Of a stretch of DNA of 64,000 nucleotides, positions 1-6,915 are shown piece after piece. Source of the DNA: Thiomonas delicata (GTDB lineage: Bacteria; Pseudomonadota; Gammaproteobacteria; Burkholderiales; Burkholderiaceae_C). The notes under the pieces are model-generated. The model saw only the letters and a program-made list of their open reading frames with translations, searched no databases and was not told the origin of the DNA. Every line of letters starts with the position of its first letter. Position 1 is the first letter of the stretch. The DNA lies in the NCBI RefSeq assembly GCF_900088825.1, contig NZ_LT592170.1, positions 1,744,109-1,808,108 on the forward strand. Direction: 5' to 3'. Both the position numbers and the translations under genes were made by a program.

Positions 1-85
1 CGCCGGGCACGATGGGACGCCCCGGAAAGTGCCCGGCATAAACGGGGTGGTCCGCGCAAGGCGCGGTCAGCGTTTCAGTCGGCAT
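1..85 (-). CDS. 3-hydroxyacyl-ACP dehydratase-like hot-dog protein, N-terminal part only
   Basis: Only the first 28 codons are present; the gene runs off the left edge. The ATG (83-85) overlaps the last 11 bases of the preceding ligase gene. The visible protein contains VYAGHFPGRPIVPG, the hallmark of FabZ/ApeI-type hot-dog dehydratases, in which the His of GHFPG is catalytic. Such enzymes dehydrate 3-hydroxyacyl-ACP intermediates. In aryl-polyene clusters an equivalent gene (apeI) directly follows the AMP ligase, as here. The function is inferred from this motif and from context. Confidence 0.7.
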   Translation of the reverse strand, partial: MPTETLTAPCADHPVYAGHFPGRPIVPG

Positions 86-1442
86 GGGGGCTGGAATCGT
101 GGATTTGCGGCGGCGGCGCGCGCATGGCCAATGCGTGCAAGGCGGACCGCGGCAGCTTGCCCGTGGCGTTGCGCGGCAGCGCGTCGACAAGCACCAGCGG
201 GCGCGGCATGAACACCGGGTCGATGCGTTCGCGCAGCGCGGCGCGCACGAGATCGTGATCCAGCCCCGGAGCGACGACGAAGGCCATGAGCCGCGTCACG
301 GAATCATCCGTTTCGGCGTCCGGCATGAAGAAGGCGCCGTCGCGCACGCCAGGGATGCTGGCGAGCTGGTGATTGAGGTGGGCCAGCGAACTGCGTTTGC
401 CGGCGATGTTGACCATGTCGGCGCTGCGTCCGTGCAGGCGGAAGCGGCGCTGGTCGACGATCTCGATCACGTCGTGCAGGACCTGCGCCTGCGCCAGATG
501 GGCGCCGCAGACGCGGACGTGGCCTTGGGCTTCGGGTTCCAGGCGCAGGTCGGGGAGTAGTTCCCAGAGGTCGGTCTGCGCGGTGCGGCGCGTGGCGATC
601 TGGCCTGTCTCGGTGGAGCCGTAGATTTCCAGCAGCGGAGCCTGCAGCCGGGCCTCGGCCAGTTGCGCCAGATCGGCTGGCAGCGCCGCCGTGGCCGACA
701 GCAGCAGGTCCAAGGGGGGGATGCGCACGTGCGCATCGAGCAGCGCGCGCAAGTGCACGGGCGAGGTGACGAGCATGCGCGGCGCGGGGATGCGCGCCAG
801 CGCGGCGGCAATGTCGGCCGGATAGAAAGGCTGTTCGGCGCTCATGGCCACTCCGCCATGCAGCGCGATGAGGGCCGTCGATTCGAAGCCGTACATGTGC
901 TGGGCCGGAACCGTGCCGACCAGAGCATGGCGGCGCCCGTCCAGCAGACCCAGGCGCGAGGCGCCGGATTGCACGCAGCCGACGAGCGCGCCCCAGGCCT
1001 TGGCGTGCGGTACCGGAGTTCCGGTGGAGCCCGAGGTGAAGACCTGCGCAACGATGCGTTCGGCGTCGATGCGCGGCATGTCGATCTCGGCAGGCGCGGC
1101 GCAGCCGGCATCCCGCTCGGCGTAGGCGACGTGCGGCAGGTCGATGCCGTCATCGTGATCGCTCAAGCAGAAGGCGTCCGGGGCCAGGTCGCGCAATTGG
1201 CGTATCGCCTCGGGCGTGCGGGTCGAAGGCAGCAGGCTGGTCTTGCCGGCCATGACCGAGGCGGCGAACCCGGCCAGGAAGCGGTAGCGATCCTGGCAGA
1301 CATTGAGCACGTGGCGGCCGGGCGGCAGGCGAGCCGCGAGGGCCTGCACGTCGAGCAGGAATTCGCGCAGGTTCACCGCATGGCCGTTCCGCCAAGCCAG
1401 TACGTCATGCGCGGCAAGCCTGGAGACGAGGGGTAGCTGCAT
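75..1442 (-). CDS. AMP-dependent acyl/aryl-ACP ligase (ApeH-like)
   Basis: A 455-aa member of the acyl-adenylate (ANL) superfamily. It has the ATP-binding loop TSGSTGTP at about 136-143, YGSTETG at 274-280, and a C-terminal NATGK motif whose Lys (about 429) matches the adenylation lysine. It would activate a carboxylic acid, as aryl-polyene ligases do with 4-hydroxybenzoate, and load it onto an ACP. I chose the ATG at 1442 because the upstream extension of this frame is Arg-rich and non-homologous. It follows the membrane-protein gene after 40 bases and overlaps the next dehydratase gene. The substrate is unknown. It could instead be a general acyl-CoA ligase, but the ACP neighbour favours ACP loading. 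Confidence 0.8.
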   Translation of the reverse strand: MQLPLVSRLAAHDVLAWRNGHAVNLREFLLDVQALAARLPPGRHVLNVCQDRYRFLAGFAASVMAGKTSLLPSTRTPEAIRQLRDLAPDAFCLSDHDDGIDLPHVAYAERDAGCAAPAEIDMPRIDAERIVAQVFTSGSTGTPVPHAKAWGALVGCVQSGASRLGLLDGRRHALVGTVPAQHMYGFESTALIALHGGVAMSAEQPFYPADIAAALARIPAPRMLVTSPVHLRALLDAHVRIPPLDLLLSATAALPADLAQLAEARLQAPLLEIYGSTETGQIATRRTAQTDLWELLPDLRLEPEAQGHVRVCGAHLAQAQVLHDVIEIVDQRRFRLHGRSADMVNIAGKRSSLAHLNHQLASIPGVRDGAFFMPDAETDDSVTRLMAFVVAPGLDHDLVRAALRERIDPVFMPRPLVLVDALPRNATGKLPRSALHALAMRAPPPQIHDSSPHAD

Positions 1443-1482
1443 CGGCTTCGTGCTTGAGGGCGCGCGGGGGTCTCGCAAGGTT

Positions 1483-2217
1483 TCAGCGCGCCGAGATCGA
1501 GCCGGGGGCCATCGTCCCCGCCTGGTGGCTCGCCACGGGCGCGTCGCCGGCCTCGGTGCCATGCACCGCATGCTCCGTGGCATGTTTGCGATAGCGCATG
1601 AAAGCCGCCACCGCCTGCAAGGGGCCGGTGCGCTCGTGCGCGGGAAGCGCAAGCACCCGCACCCCGTATTCAGCGATGAACATGGCCAGGGTCAGGGGTG
1701 CGGTCAGCGCGTTGGCGAACAAGGCCCATATCGCCGGCGGCGCGGTGAGGAACAGCGTCGTCGACGTCAGCGCCATGAGCGTGAAAAACAGGGTCCAGGC
1801 CCAGGTGACGCCGCGCGTGTAGCGCGAGGTGCGCGGGGTGATGCGGCCTTCGTGTGCCACCAGCGCCAGGCGCGTGATCAGGGCCGTCTGGCCGCGCCGC
1901 AGGCTGTTGCCGAAAACCACGGCGAGCAGCACCATCGGGCCGGCGCTTTGGGCCAGATAGCCCCAGCGGTAGTGTTGCAGCAGCACATCGCGACCAAGCC
2001 ATAGGATCAGCGTCAAGAGCAGGACCGAGGACAGCGCAAGGGCACGACGCGGTGATTTCCAGGACATCCATGCGCCTGCCAGCAGCAACGGCACATAGGC
2101 GAACGCTGCGCCAGCGAGCGTGGGGCGCGGCGATGTTGCGGCGAGATAGCTCGCCGCGGCGTAGGCAACGCAGGCGGCGGCGATCGATGCGCCTCGCATG
2201 GCAGCGCGCCAGCGCAT
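1483..2217 (-). CDS. COG4648-type integral membrane protein (ApeG-like)
   Basis: A 244-aa protein with several hydrophobic stretches, for example AYVPLLLAGAWMSW, a VLLLTLILWLG segment, and the C-terminal half around LTAPLTLAMFIAEYGVR. Length and context match the COG4648 membrane proteins found beside ACP and AMP-ligase genes in aryl-polyene and xanthomonadin loci. The ATG (2215-2217) comes one base after the stop codon of the upstream ACP gene, so translation is probably coupled. Its biochemical role is not established; a part in assembly or membrane handling of the polyene-lipid is inferred from co-occurrence only. Confidence 0.7.
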   Translation of the reverse strand: MRWRAAMRGASIAAACVAYAAASYLAATSPRPTLAGAAFAYVPLLLAGAWMSWKSPRRALALSSVLLLTLILWLGRDVLLQHYRWGYLAQSAGPMVLLAVVFGNSLRRGQTALITRLALVAHEGRITPRTSRYTRGVTWAWTLFFTLMALTSTTLFLTAPPAIWALFANALTAPLTLAMFIAEYGVRVLALPAHERTGPLQAVAAFMRYRKHATEHAVHGTEAGDAPVASHQAGTMAPGSISAR

Positions 2218-2218
2218 G

Positions 2219-2509
2219 TCAATGCGTCCGGTGGGCGGCCACGTAATCGGCCAGGTTGCGCAGGGAACTGAAAATCTTGTGGTTGTTCGCGTCATCGGCG
2301 CGCAGCTGCACGCCGAAGCTTTTGGAGACCACCAGGGCAAGCTCGAGGATGTCGATGGAGTCAAGTCCCAGTCCATCGCCGTAGAGCGGGGCGTCGGGAT
2401 CGATGTCGGCCGGGTGAACGTCCAGATTGAGGGACTCGGCAATCAAGCCGGCCAGCTCGCGTAGAAACGCGGCATCGGCGGGTAGCGTGGAAGTTGAAGG
2501 CACGGACAT
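2219..2509 (-). CDS. Acyl carrier protein
   Basis: A 96-aa acyl carrier protein. The phosphopantetheine site is GLGLDSIDILEL with the modified Ser at 51, in the usual acidic ACP helical arrangement (DAPLYGDG just before it). It would carry acyl or aryl-polyene intermediates as thioesters in the cytoplasm. The start at 2509 (MSVPSTSTLP) is preferred over an upstream in-frame ATG because the extra 23 residues do not resemble an ACP. It is the first recognisable gene of the leftward operon that continues into the membrane protein, the ligase and the dehydratase. Confidence 0.85.
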   Translation of the reverse strand: MSVPSTSTLPADAAFLRELAGLIAESLNLDVHPADIDPDAPLYGDGLGLDSIDILELALVVSKSFGVQLRADDANNHKIFSSLRNLADYVAAHRTH

Positions 2510-2652
2510 GGCGCCGGAAAGTCGCGGAGCGTGGAAGGAGCAAGGAGGTCCGATGATAAATGAACGGTTCGGCGCCAAGACTCAAGGCGCATGGACGCTG
2601 CGGCTGCCGGTGGATGTGCATGTGGGCGCGACAGCCGGCCCGGGGTACTCAA

Positions 2653-2680
2653 GGAAACATCGGGGCGTCCCCATGTTTCC
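2653..2680. terminator. Putative hairpin terminator between secreted-protein gene and ACP operon
   Basis: The arms GGAAACAT and ATGTTTCC, extended by GGGG/CCCC with one bulged C, form a hairpin with a two-base loop. It lies downstream of the leftward secreted-protein gene (stop at 2723) and before the ACP operon. On the minus strand only a short, interrupted T-rich tail follows, so termination is plausible but not certain. Confidence 0.4.
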
Positions 2681-2722
2681 CCTTATCCCCCGCGGGGGCG
2701 GCGCTCCCCGCCCCTGGGACGC

Positions 2723-3034
2723 TCAATTGTCGTCGTCGTCGTCTTCGTGGTGGCGGCGCCAGCCACGGCGATCACCCCAGTACGGATGCCAGTCGCGGCC
2801 GTACGCGCCGTAAGTGACATAGCCGGGGCTGTAGACCACGGGGGGTTGCGCATAGACCACCGGGGGGGGCGCCACGTAGACAGGCGGAGGAGCCACCGGG
2901 TAGACATTGCCAAAATTGGCGGCGACTCCGGGGCTGCCGATGCCAAGAGACCAATACACGCCGTCTGCTTGGGCGGAAGGGGCCAGTGCGGCGGATGCCG
3001 AGAAGGCCAGGGCCAACAAGGATGCACGGATCAT
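2723..3034 (-). CDS. Secreted Pro/Val/Tyr-rich protein (PXPV-repeat type), copy 1
   Basis: A 103-aa protein. Residues 1-23 form a clear Sec signal peptide (MIRASLLALAFSASAALAPS, then AQA|DG). The mature part starts with a VYWSLGIGSPGV segment, followed by PPPVYVAPPPVVYAQPP-type repeats and a His/Arg/Asp-rich tail ending in a run of Asp. This matches the PXPV-repeat family of small secreted proteins, whose function is unknown. The ATG at 3034 gives the shortest n-region before the signal peptide. The next gene upstream is a paralog (3257-3631) with the same plan. Confidence 0.7.
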   Translation of the reverse strand: MIRASLLALAFSASAALAPSAQADGVYWSLGIGSPGVAANFGNVYPVAPPPVYVAPPPVVYAQPPVVYSPGYVTYGAYGRDWHPYWGDRRGWRRHHEDDDDDN

Positions 3035-3180
3035 GATGATTCTCCGAATAAGGCTGTGTACATGTTGCGATAACGGTGCGGCGATGGGCATAGCCGACAT
3101 GTCGGACGACGCAAAGACGACAAAACGTAACGCGAATCGGGGGCTGGAGAGGCCGAAAGGCGGCATGCGCTCCCGGAACA

Positions 3181-3215
3181 AAACCTCGGGGCAGGCCTTG
3201 CCTGCCCCGAGGTTT
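3181..3215. terminator. Perfect 16-bp hairpin, intrinsic terminator
   Basis: AAACCTCGGGGCAGGC and its exact reverse complement are separated by three bases. Read on the minus strand the hairpin ends in GGTTTTG, a short U-run, so it fits an intrinsic terminator for the leftward gene at 3257-3631. It separates that gene from its paralog at 2723-3034. Confidence 0.7.
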
Positions 3216-3256
3216 GGATGCGCCCGCTTTTCGCGCGCGAGAGGTGCTTGGCCAGC

Positions 3257-3631
3257 TCAATCGTCATCGTGATGCCCGTGGTGCCAGCCCCGGTTCCAGC
3301 CGTGCCGGTAGGGATGAGGCTTCCAGCCCGGACGCGCCACTGGGGTGTAATAGCCATATCCATAGGGATAGCCCGCGTACACGACGGCGGGCGGGGGCGG
3401 GGCGCGGTACACCACGGGCGGTGGCGCCACCACGACGGGCCGCGGCGCATAGACGATCGGTGGCGCATAGACCATGGGAGGTGGCGGTGCGTAAACGATG
3501 GGCGGGGCGACGTCGAACGCGACGCCGGGCACGCCGACCGATACCGACCACCAGACATCTCCCGCATGTGCCGCCGGGGCTGAGGCCAGAGCGATTGCAG
3601 AGCCCAGGCCGATCAAGGTTTGTCGCAACAT
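3257..3631 (-). CDS. Secreted Pro/Val/Tyr-rich protein (PXPV-repeat type), copy 2
   Basis: A 124-aa paralog of the protein at 2723-3034. The signal peptide covers residues 1-23 (cleavage near AHA|GDVWW). The mature protein opens with VWWSVSVGVPGVAFD and continues with many PPP(I/V)VYAPP-like repeats, a Tyr/Gly-rich stretch and a C-terminal Trp/His-rich tail ending in Asp residues. The His/Asp tail could bind metal, but that is speculation. The start at 3631 is placed directly before the signal peptide; a purine-rich GGAGAA motif precedes it. A strong hairpin at 3181-3215 ends the transcript. Confidence 0.7.
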   Translation of the reverse strand: MLRQTLIGLGSAIALASAPAAHAGDVWWSVSVGVPGVAFDVAPPIVYAPPPPMVYAPPIVYAPRPVVVAPPPVVYRAPPPPAVVYAGYPYGYGYYTPVARPGWKPHPYRHGWNRGWHHGHHDDD

Positions 3632-3855
3632 GGCGTTCTCCTGCGTATGTATCGCCATCAACGCACACAACGGCCGTCTTGCCGACAGGATCCGATCTTT
3701 TTGTTCCCGTCGCCCAAGGACTGGGTGCGCAGGGTTGCTGATATTCTCGCGTTGCCGTCTGCCTGGGCGTGAAGGATCCAGGGATTCACAGAATCAATCG
3801 GACGATTGATGGGGCAGCCTCGACTGTCTCAGGCGCAAGACCTCGCGGCGGCAAC

Positions 3856-4017
3856 ATGGTGTCCATCGAGGCACGACGTGTCATGGCGGTCCAGGTTTTG
3901 CGGACCGGTTGTGAGAAATATCAGGGTTTTGAAATGATCGAATTCCAAGAAGACCGCGTTTTGATTCTGGCTCCTGACTGGCGATTCCAGCCGCCCATCA
4001 AGAAAGAACGACGCTGA
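3856..4017 (+). CDS. Possible small hypothetical protein upstream of ACP
   Basis: A 53-codon frame that ends 7 bases before the ACP gene. The peptide (MVSIEARRVMAVQVLRTGC to PPIKKERR) has a balanced composition, but I recognise no family and see no convincing ribosome binding site. It may be a real small gene at the head of the ACP-ketosynthase operon or just transcribed leader. The rest of the gap 3632-4024 shows no gene; it must hold the divergent promoters for the leftward secreted-protein gene and the rightward operon. Confidence 0.25.
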   Translation: MVSIEARRVMAVQVLRTGCEKYQGFEMIEFQEDRVLILAPDWRFQPPIKKERR

Positions 4018-4024
4018 GGGATGC

Positions 4025-4318
4025 ATGCTAGAGCAGCTCATTAAAAAATACTTGATGACTGGCGCCAAGGTCGATCCGGTGAAATTCGATCAGCCTGATC
4101 TGCTGGTTTCCGATCTGGGTTTGGATTCCTTGGGGCTGGTTGAAATGCTTTTTGAAGTTGAGGAGCATTTTGGATTTCAGATTGCGGATCCCATGCAATT
4201 TCAGAACATGCGTTTCCAGGACATGGTCGCCGCGATCGAGGCGGAGGTTCGGGCGCACAACAACGGGGAATTGCCAGAAATTCAAATGCCCGATTCCTCG
4301 GCCAGTCCCAGTCAATGA
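4025..4318 (+). CDS. Acyl carrier protein (second)
   Basis: A 97-aa ACP with the attachment motif SDLGLDSLGLVEM, modified Ser at 35, and downstream helix FEVEEHFGFQIAD. A GAGGGA ribosome binding site lies about 5 bases upstream of the ATG. The stop codon overlaps the start of the ketosynthase gene (ATGA), so the two are probably co-translated and partners. Base composition is noticeably lower in GC than in the ketosynthase, which may reflect a different history. It is distinct from the ACP at 2219-2509. Confidence 0.85.
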   Translation: MLEQLIKKYLMTGAKVDPVKFDQPDLLVSDLGLDSLGLVEMLFEVEEHFGFQIADPMQFQNMRFQDMVAAIEAEVRAHNNGELPEIQMPDSSASPSQ

Positions 4319-5574
4319 ACCAAGTTTTCATGACCGGGATCGGGATGCTGTCCCCGTTGGGCAAGGACAGGCAGGCCAGTTTCGCGGCGGCGCTCTCGGC
4401 GCACAGTGCAATCAGACGCGCCCCCGAAGCGCTGAGCGCGGGTTTGCCCAATGTCCTGATGGCGCCTGCCGCTGTCGAGCCGGAATCCTTGCTCGACAGC
4501 CAAGATGCGGGACTGGACCGTGCCACGCAGTTTTCGCTGGTGGCCGCGCAGGAGGCCATGGCCGATGCCGGCATCGATGAAACGCCTTCCGACGCCGATC
4601 GATTCGGCGTTTTCGTCGGCATCGGCTTCGGCGGCGCCCACACGCTGGACGCGATGTTCGCGCGGTATTACACGGCGCTGTTCGGCGGCGAGCACAGCCG
4701 CAAGCGTGCCACCGTGGTGCATCCGCTGTCCGTGCCGCGCATGATGGCCAATGCCTCGATGGCGGCGGTTTCCATGCGCTATGGTTTGCGCGGCATGGGC
4801 AATACCTATTCGGTTGCCTGCGCCTCGTCGGCCATCGCGGCCGGGGAAGCATTGCGGGCGATCCGGCATGGTTACCTGGATGCGGCCTTGGTCATCGGCA
4901 CGGAAGCCATGCTGACGCCTGGATCCATGGTGGCCTGGAATGCGCTGCGGGTCATGGCGCGGCCGAATGCCGACGACCCGGCCGCGAGCTGCCGGCCGTT
5001 CGACCGCGACCGCAGCGGTTTCGTGCTGGGGGAGGGGGCGGCTGCGCTGGTGCTGGAGAGCCGGTCCCGCGCCGAGCGCCGTGGCGCCGTGGCGCATGCG
5101 GAACTGGCGGGCTACGGCTGTACCAGCGATGCGCACCACCTGACGGCGCCTTCGGTCGATGGACAGGTCGCGGCCATGCGCCAGGCCCTCGACGAAGCCC
5201 GGCTTGCGCCCGATCAGATCCAGTACCTCAACGCCCATGGCACGGCCACGGACGCGGGCGACGTGATCGAGACGCAGTCCATCGTCGGCGTGTTTGGCGC
5301 CGCGTCCAGGCAACTGGCCGTCAGTTCGACCAAGGCCGTGCACGGGCACCTGATCGGCGCGGGCGGTACGCTGGAACTCGCGTTGGCCGTCATGGCGATG
5401 GAAAGCGGATCGATCCCGCCCACGGCGCATCTGGAACATCCCGACCCGCGTTGCACGCTGGACTATGTACCCTTGCAGGCCAGGCACGGGTGCCGCATCG
5501 ATGCGGTCATGTCCAATTCGTTCGCCTTTGGCGGCAGCAACGCGAGCCTGATTGCGCGGCGTATGACGGGCTGA
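4315..5574 (+). CDS. Beta-ketoacyl-ACP synthase (FabF family)
   Basis: A 419-aa condensing enzyme. The active-site triad is visible: Cys169 in YSVACASSA, His308 in NAHGTATD and His345 in HGHLIGAGG; the C-terminal FAFGGSNASL loop is also present. It would catalyse decarboxylative condensation of malonyl-ACP with an acyl-ACP. It overlaps the ACP gene by 4 bases and is followed by a PAP2 protein and a hot-dog dehydratase. Lack of a ketoreductase and malonyl transferase nearby implies use of housekeeping enzymes or genes outside the window. A housekeeping FabF is less likely because fabD/fabG/acpP are absent here. Confidence 0.85.
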   Translation: MNQVFMTGIGMLSPLGKDRQASFAAALSAHSAIRRAPEALSAGLPNVLMAPAAVEPESLLDSQDAGLDRATQFSLVAAQEAMADAGIDETPSDADRFGVFVGIGFGGAHTLDAMFARYYTALFGGEHSRKRATVVHPLSVPRMMANASMAAVSMRYGLRGMGNTYSVACASSAIAAGEALRAIRHGYLDAALVIGTEAMLTPGSMVAWNALRVMARPNADDPAASCRPFDRDRSGFVLGEGAAALVLESRSRAERRGAVAHAELAGYGCTSDAHHLTAPSVDGQVAAMRQALDEARLAPDQIQYLNAHGTATDAGDVIETQSIVGVFGAASRQLAVSSTKAVHGHLIGAGGTLELALAVMAMESGSIPPTAHLEHPDPRCTLDYVPLQARHGCRIDAVMSNSFAFGGSNASLIARRMTG

Positions 5575-5597
5575 TTCGGAAGCAGGAGAAGGCGTTC

Positions 5598-6323
5598 ATG
5601 GCAGAGTCCAAGGCAGAGGCGGCAAGCATCAATCCGGGGGCGGCTGCACTGGCCTGGAGGACCCTGCGGATTCTCGGGCGCCATTTCTGGCTCAAGTCCA
5701 TCGGAACCACGGCGTTCATGCTGGTGTTCTTTGCCGCCTACTTCTATTTGCTCAGGCACCCGGACGGGCACGTCACCACGATGCCGCTCTTGGCGCTTGA
5801 TCGCTGGATCGGGTTTCAGCCTTGGGCGCTGCCGATCTATCTTTCCCTGTGGGTTTACGTGTCCTTGCCGCCGGCCTTGATGTCGTCGCGCAGCGAGATT
5901 GTCGGCTTCGGCCTGCGCATCGGCGCACTATGCTTGATCGGCCTGGCTGTGTTCTACCTTTGGCCTACCAAGGTGCCGCCCTGGAGCATCGATTTGGCGC
6001 GACACCCCGACTTCGCCGCCCTGAAAGGCCTGGACGCCGGCGGCAATGCCTGCCCCTCCCTGCACGTGGCCACGGCCGTGTTTTCTGCCTTCTGGTTGGA
6101 TTGGATGGCGCCGGGACTGGGCTTTGGCGCCCGCATGCGTCGCCTCAACATGCTGTGGTGCCTGGCGATTGCCTACTCCACCATGGCGGTCAAGCAACAT
6201 GTCGCGGTCGACGTATTCAGCGGCGCCGCGCTGGGGGCCGCCGTGGCCTGGATCACGAGGCCGCGCGGTTTTCGCCGATCCGCCGCGAATGCCGACGAGC
6301 GTGCCGAGGTCATCGCGCCATGA
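5598..6323 (+). CDS. PAP2-superfamily membrane protein (phosphatase/phosphotransferase)
   Basis: A 241-aa multi-pass membrane protein. It contains the PAP2-type catalytic elements CPSLH (Ser154-His156) and HVAVD (His201-Asp205), which in this family form the phosphohistidine relay. Hydrophobic segments lie near 36-53, 77-95, 105-121, 185-199 and 206-220. PAP2 enzymes dephosphorylate lipid phosphates or, in the inositol-phosphotransferase branch, move a headgroup. AGGAG lies upstream of the ATG, and the stop overlaps the next gene (ATGA). Its place between a ketosynthase and a dehydratase suggests an acyl-lipid substrate; the exact one is unknown. Confidence 0.75.
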   Translation: MAESKAEAASINPGAAALAWRTLRILGRHFWLKSIGTTAFMLVFFAAYFYLLRHPDGHVTTMPLLALDRWIGFQPWALPIYLSLWVYVSLPPALMSSRSEIVGFGLRIGALCLIGLAVFYLWPTKVPPWSIDLARHPDFAALKGLDAGGNACPSLHVATAVFSAFWLDWMAPGLGFGARMRRLNMLWCLAIAYSTMAVKQHVAVDVFSGAALGAAVAWITRPRGFRRSAANADERAEVIAP

Positions 6324-6820
6324 GTCGGGACATGGGCGCCTATCCCATCGAACTCGACGAGGCGGCCATCCAGCGGGTTCTGCCCCACCGCGGGGAAATC
6401 CTGTTCATCAAGCGTGTGACGGTGCTGGCGAGCAACCGCTATGTCGGGCTCGCGATGTGGACGCGCGATCTACCCATCCTGCAAGGTCATTTCCCCGGCA
6501 TGCCCTTGGTTCCGGGAGTCCTGTTGGTGGAGGCGGTGGCGCAGGTGGCGGGCGCGGGCATGCTGGTCGACGACGCGCATGCACGCAGCATGGGCGACGG
6601 CTATCTGGGGATGCTTGCGGGTATCCGCAAATGCAGTTTCAAGCGCCCTGTGCGCGCCGACGAGTGGGTGACGATCGAAGTCGGCTCGCGCCAGATGGCG
6701 GAAACGGCCGTGTCCTTGTCGGGCTTGCTGCGTGTCGGCGACGACGAGGCGGCCAGCGTCGAGATCCTCGTGATCAACACGCCGCGCCGCGCGCTTGGCA
6801 CGCCCGGTTTCTCCGCCTGA
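6320..6820 (+). CDS. FabZ-like 3-hydroxyacyl-ACP dehydratase
   Basis: A 166-aa single hot-dog protein. It shows LPHRGEILFI near residue 21 and QGHFPGMPLVPGVLLVEA, with the catalytic pair His57 and Glu71 at the 14-residue spacing usual for FabZ. It would remove water from 3-hydroxyacyl-ACP. The ATG overlaps the PAP2 stop codon by 4 bases, making ACP-KS-PAP2-dehydratase one operon. It differs from the truncated dehydratase at the left edge of the window (GHFPGRPIVPG), so the two lipid-type gene sets each carry one. Confidence 0.8.
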   Translation: MSRDMGAYPIELDEAAIQRVLPHRGEILFIKRVTVLASNRYVGLAMWTRDLPILQGHFPGMPLVPGVLLVEAVAQVAGAGMLVDDAHARSMGDGYLGMLAGIRKCSFKRPVRADEWVTIEVGSRQMAETAVSLSGLLRVGDDEAASVEILVINTPRRALGTPGFSA

Positions 6821-6915
6821 GCCGTGCGCGCGCGGCGCGCGACGGGGTTTGATGGAAAATAGGACGTTTCACGCCGGCCGGGCAGGTGCCCGGCCGGCGT
6901 TTCGCCCCATCTCCC

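Noticed and set aside
3498-3809. A 103-codon plus-strand frame near the secreted-protein genes
   Set aside because: It lies mostly antisense to the signal-peptide region of the 3257-3631 gene and has no family resemblance or ribosome binding site.
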